Positions 11,112-22,146 of a stretch of DNA of 64,000 bases are shown here, one piece after another. The stretch is from NCBI GenBank assembly GCA_022606135.1, contig JABYQN010000011.1, positions 434,001 through 498,000 on the forward strand, given 5' to 3'. The position numbers were made by a program, and so were the translations under genes. The DNA comes from Fomes fomentarius (Eukaryota; Basidiomycota; Agaricomycetes; Polyporales; Polyporaceae). The notes beneath the pieces were generated by a model, which did not search any database, had not been told where the DNA came from, and was given only the letters and a program-made list of their open reading frames with translations. Position 1 is the first letter of the stretch. The number at the start of each line of letters is the position of its first letter.

Positions 11112-12060
11112 TGTGCTTCCTTCCACCTCCTACATCATCATGTCTAGTGTCTGTCCTCTGCATGAGGGCACCTTTTCACCACAATTCATCAACTTGTTAC
11201 TCTGTATGTGCTATTGTCTCTTCTGCTCAATGATCTGGGCTTTGCTTATGCTCTGGTGGTGTCTACTATTGGTGCTCATCTGGTATGGGCTTGTCTCACC
11301 TCTCTGGGGCCTGATTTATCTCGTCTATCACAGTCTACCCAAGGTAAGTGCTTTGTACTCGTCCTCAAGGCTCGCAGTGAGATCAAGCTGGTACCTTGTG
11401 TCTTCAGTCATGGCTGTTGTGCAGAAGGGCTTGGGTGAGGAGTGGTATCTGCTTGAGGGCTTTGAACAGACACAAAACCACACCCCGTCCAATGTTCTAC
11501 ATGACAATTGTATGTAGGAGGTAGGATAACCTTGAGCACAGGCTCAATTCAGAAGGGCTTGGGTGAGGAGTGGTATTTGTGTCTGCTCGAGGACTTTGGC
11601 CAGACGCAAAACCACTCCCCATCCAATGTTGTGTATGACGCTCACTTCTGTAACACTTAGAGGCAGGTTGACCTTGAGCACAGGCTCAAGCTTGCTTGGT
11701 CCTCATTCTCTCTTGTACGTCATCACGTCCTTTGTCTCGTCCTTGTCATAGTTGTTTGTGCAGTAAGTGCCAGTGCTGTCCATCTGTGTAATTCTATCAG
11801 CATTGTAGCTTTTGTAAACATGTACTATGATTATGTCAATAATATATTGCATTGCGGAACATCTATGTAGTGTGTGCAGTCGGTAGTGTGAACCTAATGC
11901 AACAATCGGCTAGTGATCTGCACAACTACAAGCACTATGAGGTGCTCTATGTTGTTCTACAGAGTGTTGCAGGGTGCTATGACTCACTACAGAGTATTGC
12001 AGGGCGCTATGACTCGCTACCGAGAAGGGACTTGTCTACCGCCCTATCAGTGCTACATAG
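11112..12060. repeat. Non-coding stretch with nested tandem repeats
   Basis: Two imperfect direct repeats of about 125-140 bp lie at 11422-11547 and 11550-11689; both begin CAGAAGGGCTTGGGTGAGGA and end near CACAGGCTCAA. A second pair of 30-bp units sits at 11958-11987 and 11988-12017 (TACAGAGTNTTGCAGGG...). An 11-bp inverted pair (ACCTCCTACAT at 11125, its complement at 11512) encloses the first unit. A 134-codon frame at 11113-11517 is hydrophobic low-complexity and not supported as a gene. The whole may be the remains of an older transposon. Confidence 0.6.
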
Positions 12061-12109
12061 ACTATGTAGTCCTCGGTAGCCAAGTGGTTTTTTCCTGATC
12101 CGGGGCCCA

Positions 12110-12480
12110 GCGTCGAAGCTCTGGATGAAGGTCGGGCGGCTCTCGAAGGTACGACACGATTCAGGAGAAGAATTATGACTTGTTCGATCAATGTACTAGA
12201 TAGGATAGACGGCTGGGCAGTCCGTTGTGCCTGGATTGGCGTGTAAGTACTAGCTACATATTCATATGTTACGTTCAACGCATGCTTTACCAAGGATTGT
12301 ATACCTTCACCATAGGGATCGTTTCTTGACGTATATACATACTTCGCCAACGATGCCACATCGTGTTTGAACTGGGCCAAGGGGAACCATGCAGGCAGGT
12401 AGCTCAGCACCAGTACGGTCTCGACAAGATAACAGCTAGGAACTCTGGCTGCATCAAACATGGAAGCACCTCTTTCTGCT
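12110..12480 (-). pseudogene. P450 relic (two exons of a gene like the 19.5-kb P450)
   Basis: On the minus strand, YLPAWFPLAQFKHDV and the following ...NDPYGEGIQSLV align with exon 4 of the P450 at 19507 (YLPSWLPGAKFKREI ... NVPYDAASKSV). The next splice donor (GGTAAAGC) is kept at the same place. After about 60 bp, AQPSILSSTLIE aligns with exon 5 of that gene (ESPSITSTLIE). Neither earlier nor later exons are found, and there is no heme-binding segment. The relic is in the same orientation as the neighbouring HNH gene, whose reading frame runs into it before stopping at 12454. Confidence 0.72.
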
Positions 12481-14250
12481 ACCTCGGGGAATGTCATTCG
12501 ATGGAAAACATATTATACCAACAGTGCCATCCTCGGAGCCAGAAGGGGAGACACTCTCGGAGCTAGGAGGGGAGACACTCTCGGAGCTAGAAGGGGACGT
12601 GCCCCTGTGCGTCGCCTCCCAGACATCCTCCAGCCATGCCTGCACCCACGCCTCCCACTCGGGATCTTCCTCACCTTCGTCGTCCTCTTCCTCGTCTTCC
12701 ACCGCTTCCTCGCTGCTCTTTTCCGACCCGGAGTATAGGGCGTCACGACACGTAGCTGAGTCCTCAGGTGCCAGCGACGACTGAGCACAGGCACGATGTC
12801 TGGCGAGCATATCTCCCGAGCCCTGCTGCCCCGGCACTTCGTCGACACTGTTCTTGTTCGAAGGTCCTGCGCCACCACCTTCAGTCCCACCACCGCCTTC
12901 AGTCCCGCCATGGCTTTCAGGGCCACCAGAGCCAGGTCCACCAGCGCTGATATGACCTTCAGTAGTGTGAGGCGTGATCCATGCAGAGTCGGGCATGGCA
13001 TTCATCCATGCGTTGTAGATGCCTCGACAAGCAGCCAACACAATCCTGCGGAGAGGCGTGAGGTGGGGTAAGTCTTGCGCGATCTGCGTGGAGTCTTCAT
13101 AGTTGCTGCCGTAGATGCCATTCACCTTTCGGCCCGTGTCGCAGATAATGAAGTGGTAGGGGATATGGAGATATACAGGAGGCATCTCAGTGAACGGGTA
13201 GTAGTATTGAGTGACTGGAGAGTCCTTGGTGAATGGGGAGGTGGTGTCGCCGAGCTGCCTGACGGCCCAAGCTGATTTCATGGCGGGAAATGGGATTAAG
13301 CGATACTTGAAGGATGTTCTGCCCTCGTAGAACTGAGAACGTTGAGCGGCAGCGAACAGAACTTCAAGCTGGGCAGCACATACCGTATCGGGATTGCGTC
13401 GCACGTTGGGATATTGCGCGGGTGCTGGCCCGTCCATCGTGCATCCGACATAGCAGTCGTACATTTTCATGAGAGTGGCAACGTCGTCCCAGTCAGGAAG
13501 CCAGAACCATCCGTCATGGTTGCTCTTCTTAGTTTCGTCGAAGTGACGATGGATCTCCGGGCATACAATCTCTCTCTGTGAGACCTTCCCTATCGAGTAA
13601 ACAAAAAACAGCACTCACGAAGCTGTATATTCCTCCGTGTGTCGACATTTAGCGTGAAATAGTTCAAGTCCCACGCCCACTCCAGCTTGTCCAACTACAA
13701 AACGTCGTTGGCTATGTAGGCGATAACGCACATGGTAGCCTGTTCTTACAATTTTGTCCTTGGTAGCAACTGGAAGAACGTGCGAGTAGTCGAGAACGGC
13801 AAATTCGCGGGTAGCGCGGGTTACAACGCAGTAGGAGCCATCAGCGTTCGGCTGGAGCTGTTTGACGGTCTCGTCAACATTTTGACGCTGACCCGTTAGG
13901 AGCGTCTTAGTGTTCTTCCGTCTGCGCTTGTGGGGTGTTTTATGCGGCTTGGACGGTGCAGACTGCTTGTTCTGACCCTTGGTGGTCTCCGGGAGGGAAA
14001 AGTCTCCATCCTTGGGATCGTCGATTGCACTTTCGATGCTATCCAGATCACTATCGTCGAGTGTGTTGGTGTAGACAACCTTTCGACGGCGTCCGATGGG
14101 TGTGGGGGATAGTGTATAGGGCAGAATTGTTTTGGGCAATTCTGCCGGCAGATATGGCACAACGGCAATTGCCAAAGGCGGCAAAATCTGGCAGATATTT
14201 GGCGCCCGCGCGAGTCCGTACCGCAATTTCTGCAGGATTCCTGCTCTCAA
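12454..14250 (-). CDS. HNH endonuclease-domain protein with MITE-derived N-terminus
   Basis: Proposed exons 14250-13750, 13694-13619 and 13571-12454 give about 564 aa. The HNH fold is visible: CVVTRATREFAVLDYSHVLP holds the first His region, and LNVDTRRNIQL followed by PEIHRHFD supplies the Asn and second His. This resembles the HNH_2-type domain common in Agaricomycete proteins of unknown role. The third exon is long and ends in an acidic, Ser-rich tail with a 9-residue repeat (SSESVSPP-like, about 12530-12600). The second acceptor is uncertain: ATAG at 13590 would give a 29-bp intron and CAGAGAG at 13572 a 47-bp one. Residues 1 to about 46 come from the MITE at 14112-14620, so the original start is probably lost. 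The 3' end overlaps a P450 relic. The gene may be decaying. Confidence 0.6.
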
Positions 14251-14620
14251 TTCTAATCTCGAAACTTCCGAAGTGAACTAGAGTGAATTTTACAGACTGA
14301 ATGCGAGACGATGTCGACTAATTGGCCTTTGAGCAAGTGGACCCAATCACCCCGTCCGGCGTCTACCTCAGACTACTTGTGGGATGGTCTCAAAACCTTC
14401 CAAATCGCCCCGATCCTCTCTTGTCGCATTTTGAAAGCTGTTAAAAACTTGTTTCTATACTTCCATCAGCTCTACGGGTCAGCATATGACGAGAATTGAT
14501 TGTGTGCTCATCGGCGCTTAGGTTTATCTGCCATATTTTGCCCGCTACCTTCCCCGGCAGAATGGCAATTGCCGCTGGCACATGCCAAATGGCAGAATGG
14601 CAGCATTCTGCCTCGCACAC
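14112..14620. mobile_element. MITE-like element, about 509 bp, TA target site
   Basis: The ends are degenerate inverted repeats of about 55 bp. The left reads GTGTATAGGGCAGAATT... and continues with TTCTGCC, TGGCAC and GGCAATTGCC. The reverse complement of the right end reads GTGTGCGAGGCAGAATG... with the same series of motifs. TA flanks both ends (14110-14111 and 14621-14622), as expected for a Tc1/mariner-type target. No transposase frame is present. The element sits at the 5' edge of the HNH gene. Confidence 0.75.
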
Positions 14621-15255
14621 TAGTGGGGGACCGTAGGTCCATCGCGAAGCTGACAGTGAGCTTCGGGCTTTAGCGCTTATTTCTCAGCTCACCTATTGAA
14701 ACTCCGCTGTCGCACGTGCCCGCTAGCCAACGGACAGTTTACCTAACACAGGGGAATATACCCATTCAAGATTGTTCATACAATATACGTGCAAGGGGTG
14801 GCAACCATACAACCAATAACTACTTACATTGTTGGATAGGTATACGGACGGGAATCATAGATTGGATACATGCACGGCATTGCGTCAAGATACCGTTTCC
14901 TCGGTCTCGTGCCTATATATATATGTCTTCCACGCGTGTAGGCGGTTGTCGTGCATGTAGGAAGAGCACACGGTGGAAAAGTCGTTTGCTTTGAAATTTG
15001 TTTCGAATTTCGCGACGTTGGTGCCGGAAGGAGCAAGAATGAATGAGGGACATACTGGTACAGAAGCCTAGTTTCTCCCTGGAGCACTTGAGACGCACGT
15101 CCGAGGCAAGGTTGGAAATGACGACGTTCGATTCAGTATAGTGTACAGCCGGACAATACTTCGTGATACCCCTGTAGTGATGTAGTAGTGTTACAATGCT
15201 AGTGTAGTAAGCCACTGAAGTCCGAGGCGTGAGGGATGATCCTTGAAGTGTATGT
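14621..15255. other. Intergenic region between the MITE and ADH
   Basis: No gene is supported. It includes a short TA run near 14920. The 3' flank of the alcohol dehydrogenase gene lies at the right side. The left edge could hold the original first exon of the HNH gene, but no in-frame start could be connected. Confidence 0.5.
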
Positions 15256-16715
15256 TTACTCCTTCATGTTGAGGACGACACGGCCAACGACCGTGCCCTT
15301 CTCAAGACCCTCATAGGTCCTGCAGCAAGGAGATTAACTTCGCGCAGACGAATAACAGAAAGACGACGTACTCGGTGAGCGCGGACAATGGCTTCGTGAT
15401 ATAGTGACACTTGACCTTGCCTCGAGCGGCGATGTCGAGGGCCTCGCGCGCGTCCTGACGGTTACCGACGTATGAACCGAGGATACTGATGCTCTTGATT
15501 ACGGTGAAGAAGATATCTGCGCTGAGGCTCGCACGTGCGGGAAGACCGACGACCATGAGACTACCGCCCATGCGGAGGTAGTCAATGGCCTGCGCGTAAG
15601 CAGCGGGGTTCGCGGCGGTCACAACCGCGGCGTGCGCGCCGTAACCGTCCGTAGCTTCGACAATATCCTTGACGAGGTCTTTTGTCTCACGGAAATCGAC
15701 CCACTTCTCGGCGCCGAGCTTCAAGCAGAGCTCCTTTTTCTCGGCGCCAGTGTCTGCGATGAACAGATAAGCGACTTGATTGAAAGGATATGACGTCCGG
15801 GTCTACTGACCGACTGCGACAACGCGGAGACCCATCGCCGCAGCATACTGGACTGCAAGGTGTCCAAGGCCTCCGCCCGCACCGGGAAGGACGATCCAGT
15901 CACCGATCTTGGTCTTGGAATACTTGATGGCGCGGTATACGGTGATACCGGCGCAGAGGATAGACGCAGCCTCGGCGGAGGAGAGCTGCTCGGGGATAGG
16001 AGTAACGTGCGTCACCCATGAGACAACGTACTGCGAGAACGTGCCATCGACGGTAAAGCCGCTGTACTTGCCGTTCAAGCAACCTATTGCCACGGGTATG
16101 ACGTTAGCATCCGAACAGAAGACACGGAGTTGAGACGCTCACTCTGCTCAAGCCCTTTCCGGCACGGCTCACAGTCCAAGCACGAGTACGCAAGCCACTT
16201 GATGCCCACCCGATCCCCAACCTTGACCGGCGAGCCCTGAGTATGCTGTCCGATAGCGACGATGCGACCAACGCCCTGGGTGAGAGACAAGGTTAGTATT
16301 GTGATAACGTACGGCAAAGACGAAGACGAACCTCATGACCGCCGATGAGGGGCAGCTTCGGTTGAATCGGCCAGTCGCCGTTGCGGGCGTGCAGGTCGGT
16401 GTGGCAGACACCAGAGCAGTCGAGCTCAACGAGACACTCGCCGGGCTGGAGCTGCTCAGGCTGCTTGACGGGGTGGTTGTCGACGACCTTGAGGGGGGCG
16501 TCCGTCTGCTCCACGATCGCGGCCTTCTGAGTCTTGGGGATAGTGAACTGGGGGGCCATTGTAGAAGAAGTGGAGTGGAGCCGGAGAGTTGTGGGTTTGA
16601 TGGCAGAAGCAGAGCGAAGCACAAAGGCTTTATATAGAGTGCGGGGTGCAGTGGAGAATTGTGTGGGGAAGGCACGAGAAGCGGAGCGCAGCCGGAAGGT
16701 CACGCTGGTCGACAT
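15256..16715 (-). CDS. Zinc-dependent alcohol dehydrogenase, mitochondrial-type leader
   Basis: Five exons (16715-16332, 16275-16143, 16083-15811, 15753-15372, 15319-15256) give 411 aa. It belongs to the zinc MDR superfamily, yeast ADH1/ADH3 type, which interconverts ethanol and acetaldehyde with NAD. Catalytic-zinc residues lie in [10 protein letters not shown] and GGHE. The four structural-zinc cysteines keep exact spacing in [15 protein letters not shown], and the Rossmann motif is [14 protein letters not shown]. The first 52 residues are rich in Arg, Ser, Thr and Ala with no acidic residue, as in a mitochondrial presequence. A second in-frame ATG at 16559 ([11 protein letters not shown]) would give a cytosolic enzyme of the usual length of about 359 aa. 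All splice junctions keep frame and the enzyme appears intact. It may act in pyruvate-to-ethanol metabolism; the physiological direction cannot be told from sequence. Confidence 0.92.
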
Positions 16716-18659
16716 GGCTTGTCAGATCGTCAGAAGCGCGTTTATAACTTCGGGAAGCGCACCTGATAAGGCATAGCAGCTGCGTATGTGTGTAGCGTCG
16801 ACGTCAGCCAATGCGGGTGAACCCCTGGCAAGCAGGAGAGGGGCTGGAATGCCGCTGGATGAATCTGCACGCGGGGCTCACAATGGAGTCCCGCCTCGAC
16901 CAGTCTCGATCGCGAACATCATCAAGAATGGCACTGCGCACAGCTAAGACTCAGAGTCAAACCTGTCAGGACGATAGCGAGCGTTGATGCTTACGTTGTA
17001 TGGACTGGATAACTCCCAGCAAGCCTAGATGGCACCTATGATCTAGACGTCCAGACCCGCCACGCCCGATCTTGTCGAAATTTAGGACCTACGAAGTTGT
17101 CTGGGCACCTTCATAGCTCCAGGATAATTGCGCAAGGCATCTGAAAACGCCATACACATTTCGAGCACTTTGGACGAATAGAGGAGCTTGGTCAGATGCA
17201 AGTTGTAAGAGGCGCCCGCGAGACGCTAGAAATCGGAACCACTATTCCGACCGTCACAAGTTCTCCGCTTTCCATCTTCAACAACGACAACAGCCTGACA
17301 ACAGTGGCCCCGTGAATGTCGTTCTACACAGCTATGCGGGGCATCCGTGGTCATCAGGTTGGACGCGTGAGGTTTTTTACGTTCCACCCCCTTTCCGAAC
17401 GATATCACACGGGGAATTCAGTGATCTCTTCCACCTTCCCTTGACATCCGACTTGGCTTCGTTTGATAACGGGTGCTCTTCTCCGCACTGCGTAGGCTAG
17501 CAGAAACGCCACTGTCGAAATTTCTACTAGAAATGTGGGGTATCTGTGTTCTTCTCGCCGAGAGATCTTGAACGACTGCTACCCATTGGTACAAGAAGCC
17601 CTACCGCAGCAACCGTGTATGTGACATACAGGTGCCATCGACCAATCGAATTGAATACCCCAGTAATGCGAGAGTATGACCGAGTGGATATAGCAATAAC
17701 AATCGTTGTAGTTTCCAGACAAGAGCGCGTTCCACCTCGCAACCCATGTCGCTTCCTAACTGTTCAAGTCAAATACACTGGAACGCAAGCACTCACTCAT
17801 CGATGACGGGATGGTCGTAAGTACTAGTGATGGAATGTTCTTTCTCACACATCCTTGTTATCGCACACTCGTCTCCGCACTCTGACCCTGCCCACAACGC
17901 AGTGGGAACGAACGAGGTATCACGGCATGCAATGTGGGGTGACGCCGTAGAAGACCTCGTGCTCTAATAGGCTGAGACGGGTGCTGTCCCGGTTGTGCGA
18001 TGCCCGATGCTCAAGGCCTGGCTTTCAGCGTCTGACATGAGCAGTCCATCGTCTGCTTTACGAGCCGAAAATACTGCGCCGCCCCTCATAATGCCACTGG
18101 CACACTTCACCTCCGTTACATACACAGTGTCTGACCACCATACCGGATGCGGATTGATGCTTAGTAATAACCGTTGGTCTCTCTCTCGTCGGGGTAGAAA
18201 TGGTACAATCTGGAACCGCAATTCCGTGCGCTGGGTTCTTGCCAAATATTTGTATCAAATATCGCCGTTTGCTCTGAGTCTCGTTACGGTACGCCCGTGA
18301 TCTATTTCCTGAGTCGAGAGCGAGGAGTCGCGGCTGTGGAGTGAGACTCAGATCTGACCATGACTCGTATTTAACCACAATGCATCAAAGCTGCTCTAGT
18401 ACTTACTGTAGTCAAATACATGCCGCATGTACTACTTACTGCCGCACAGTAATGAATTTGTAGGGGAAGCTACACTTCGAGCTTACGTAAGTTAGAAGTC
18501 GCCTCGGCAACACCCGTACCAAGCGAGTGCGCAGGGGCGGAGGTCCCCGGGTCCCAACTGTGAGCCGCCCCCGACTGGGCCGACTGGTGAGTTTCGTCTC
18601 TTGTTGTTCCTGAAAGCTCATGCCACCAGAATACGGCCAGACACAATAATTTAACAGTG
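16716..18659. other. Gene-poor spacer of about 1.9 kb
   Basis: Short frames only, with no domain, tRNA or repeat structure that I can recognise. The left part must hold the ADH promoter. Confidence 0.55.
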
Positions 18660-21600
18660 CGTGAGCTTTCTGAGACTGCTGAGCAGGATGTTCAACGAGT
18701 CGATGCTTGAAATACTGCCAGTGCCACAGTACCATCACTGCGTATGAACGCGAGGAACGAGGAACTAGGACCTTGAACTTGCGTGGAGTAACTCCTCCGT
18801 TTCTTGCATGGCGGTTCAATGCAATGTGCGCCCTGACGGGATTACACCGGCGGTCAGTTTAGCCTTGGTTGACACATACATTGTAGCAGCACTCCACCTG
18901 CCATCCTTCTGTCACACAATATGGCTTACTGGGTGCCATATACTATGTACAAGCGCAGATGTACGCCTCCGCCTTGCGGTAACATCGCTCAGTTAGTACA
19001 TTGCGACTAATCGGCACCGGTCCGCACCGGTCGGACTCACTTGCCCATTGCCAGACCATCGTCCTTGCCATCAAACGATGGACGTTGTCCTGGGATGAAC
19101 CCCTGAACCAGGGATCGCGGTTGCGAATGTGGACCAAGCCGCCCTGCGGCAATGAGCGCTCCCCAGGATGCATGGCACGATGGCGGCGTCGTCGTCCGAG
19201 CAGGCACACCGGGGCGCTGGACGACCCATGGTCGACTTCCGAACTTCGAAAATCTGACCGTCGTCCGGCAAGCCAACCAAAGGTGCATTGCAATACTCTG
19301 CGTCGTGGGACACGGATAGAGACTCATTCCTATCCCAAAGCACAGAATATGACGGTTGAGATGCACTCACCACATATATTGTGCATAACAACTGACTCTC
19401 GGCAGTTACGGACGATATCTCAAACTTCAATCAAGCTCAAATGCTAGTTTCCCGCGAGATCATTCTCATCACTGTGATCGAATGATCCCTGGAACTGACC
19501 GCTGTTATGGTAATAACTGCAAGTGCACATGTGAGTCGCACGCCGCAATGCCTTCCACTGAACCAGCGCCAGGAAGCAGCTTATAGCGGGGTCTACGCGG
19601 AAGTCAATGTACCAACACTCCTCGCACTTGCAGCAATATCTCTCTATCCTACGATTCCGTATCTGCTCTCGCTCGCCCTGGTCGTCTACATATGGATGCA
19701 GAAGCGTTCCCGTCGCTCGACCCTTCCTCTCCCTCCTGGTCCTAGGGGGCTCCCAATCGTAGGCAATCTCTTCGACATGCCGCAAACCGACGTAGCCCGC
19801 CGGCTGCATAGTCTGAGCGAGAAGTACGGTGAGCATAATCCGCCTGCCACCTTTGCCTTTGCAATGTCTGATGAAGGCTGTCCCAGGAGACCTCGTGTAC
19901 ATGAACACCTTTGGGCGACCGATGATCGTCATCGATTCCTACGACGCTGCCGTTGCGCTCTTGGACAGTCGATCCATCAACACGTCTGAGCGACCGGGGC
20001 TCGTCATGGCTGAACTGTGCGTTTTTGTCAAACCGTAATCCCAGATGGGCTCATATCTGACTTCCTACCTAGGGTAGACATGTCGTGGCTGTTCGCTTTA
20101 CAAGGATACACCCCGCGCTGGCGGGAGCGAAGGCGCATATTCCACCAATCCTTCGCTCCAGCCGCTCTTCCACAGTACTATCACACGCACATCCGAGAGT
20201 CACGGAAGCTACTAGTCAACCTACTTGACCGGCCACATGCATTCATGACCGACACTCGACGGTGTGCACGGATTTGTTAGATATGATATGCGTGTCCATG
20301 TATGCTGACGATTTCTCGCAGGGCGGTCGGTGGAACGATTATGGATGTTGTATACGGCCATGAGGTTAAGGATGAGCACGACGAGTATGTCACAGTCCTC
20401 GAGAGGGGGGTCTACGTCATCGGCGAGCTCTTGGTACCTGGTCGATACCTTGTTGAGCTCATACCCGCTCTTCAATATCTTCCCTCTTGGCTTCCTGGGG
20501 CCAAGTTCAAGAGAGAAATACCATTATGGAAGAGGGATATCGCTGCCATCAGGAACGTACCGTATGATGCTGCGTCCAAATCCGTAGTACGCTCCTGATC
20601 TTTTGTCATTCTATATAACTGTCTAATCCGCTTTCAGGTAGATGGAGTTACATCTGAGTCGCCTTCTATCACAAGCACGCTCATTGAGGCCGCCGTTCTT
20701 GAACATGGAAGTGTTCCTGACGACCAAGACGAACTATTCAGAGATGCGACGGGCATGGCCTACGTCGGTGAGATACTCCATGATCTAAGTGTCGTGCAAT
20801 CTCTGTGGTGGGACTCAACGGCTGCATGGTAAAACAGGGGGTATTGACACTGTAATTATCACACTACGCTCTTCTATCACAGTGCTGTCACACTCAGCTC
20901 ACACTATGCGACTTTCAGAGTAGCATCATGTTGACAGCATTCTTCGTTGCGATGGCTCAATACCCCGACGTTCAGCGCAAAGCGCAAGCGGAACTAGACG
21001 CAATGATAGGCTGCAACCGATTGCCCGACTTCGAGGACCGTGACAGCTTGCCGTACACGAATGCACTAGTAAAGGAGTGTATCCGCTGGCACTGCGTCGC
21101 TCCCATTGGCGTGGCACACAAGACGTGCGACGACGACGAACACGACGGCTACTTCATCCCGGGTGGCTCGATTGTGGTCACGAACGCATGGCACGTCCCA
21201 TATCCTACTTCGCGTGGTGTGAAGACACCTCCTCATAGACTCATTGGCAGGGCAATGTCGCGCGACCCGGCCATATATCCCGATCCGGAACGCTTCATGC
21301 CTGAGCGTTTCTTGAAGGAAGGAAAACTGGATCCCGGTCTGAGAGACCCGTTCAAGTTCCTGTTCGGATTTGGAAGAAGGTAGAGTGCACATGTGGAGGC
21401 TCTTGCTCAATACATGCCGGACGATGTATCGCTCACCCTGCGGCGTTCTAGGATCTGTCCCGGACGGCATTTCAGTCTCGATTCTATCTTTATCACGGCT
21501 GCATCGGTCCTCCTGGCGTTCGATATTCAGCCGCCTACCGGAGCGGATGGCCGTCCGATCATACTCGACCCCAAGGTTACGCTGAATTCCGCCGCTGCGT

Positions 21601-21842
21601 GAGGATGTATTCGTTTGTATAGCGTCGCGCGTTGACTTACACATTCTCTACACAGGCAATTCGAGCCGTTTGATCTTCAAATCACACCACGCTCGTCTAC
21701 GGCGGTGGCACTCATCCGTCACTCACCCTCCAGTGCATGAGGTGTCATTATCATATTTGCGTCATTGATCGTGACATCCAGTTTCTATGATTGTCTCGCC
21801 GTGGTCATATACATCACAAACCGTGACAGTTACATGTACACC
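18660..21842 (+). repeat. Inverted segmental duplication, left arm
   Basis: About 3.2 kb matches the reverse complement of about 40296-43520. The match covers a non-coding 5' part (about 18660-19500), the complete 10-exon P450 gene and about 100 bp after its stop. Exon lengths agree for eight of ten exons and all introns sit at identical places. The limits are visual estimates. Confidence 0.88.
19507..21740 (+). CDS. Cytochrome P450, left copy of an inverted pair
   Basis: Ten exons: 19507-19828, 19887-20016, 20073-20261, 20322-20586, 20638-20767, 20838-20851, 20919-21190, 21251-21379, 21452-21598 and 21656-21740, giving 560 aa. Features are an N-terminal membrane anchor (YLLSLALVVYIWM), the LPLPPGPRGLPIVGN hinge, the WRERRR C-helix, the I-helix GGIDTSS (residue ~345, partly encoded by the 14-nt exon), ExxR as ECIR (~403), and the heme loop FGFGRRICPGRHF split by an intron. 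It looks like a basidiomycete CYP5144/CYP5150-type enzyme of the ER membrane; the substrate is unknown. Exon 7 ends in a GC donor (ATG/GCACGT). The ATG at 19507 adds about 30 residues compared with copy 2, whose likelier start codon is absent here, so the true start is unsure. An FMO gene follows on the same strand after 407 bp. Confidence 0.88.
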
Positions 21843-22146
21843 TAGAGATGCCGCGGCCCGCTGTACTACTCGATTTCGCCCGTTGCCTAAAGAATAGTGT
21901 CCGTCGTTTGTAGCGATTAGCTCCAGGTCTGCGGCCACTGGCCACGCGCCCGAAGGGGCCAGCAATCCGCTGAACAATGCCGTCAGTTTGGAGCGGCTAT
22001 TTGTTGATACCACGATCCCGGCATCTTCCGGTCACAAACACTTTCGCCATCCGGGACTGCTCTTTGCCATTCCGCAACCCTCTTGCTTACTACCACCAGA
22101 CCACCACTATCCTACGTACCTCGACATTTGCCTTCGCAACATCAGC
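21843..22146. other. Spacer between P450 and FMO
   Basis: Short region holding the probable FMO promoter. No gene, TATA element or repeat is recognised. Confidence 0.5.

Noticed and set aside
4864..11116. Target-site duplication of the copia element
   Set aside because: Five-base flanks are GGGCG and TGTGC, which do not match; no shifted alternative keeps the TG...CA ends.
12036..12497. 153-codon minus-strand frame as an independent gene
   Set aside because: Its similarity is to the middle of a P450, including an intron read as coding; it is a relic.
19829..19886. Earlier acceptor ATGAAG at 19876 for P450 exon 2
   Set aside because: It would place the next exon out of frame; CCCAG at 19886 gives KYGDLVYMNTFG, which fits the family.
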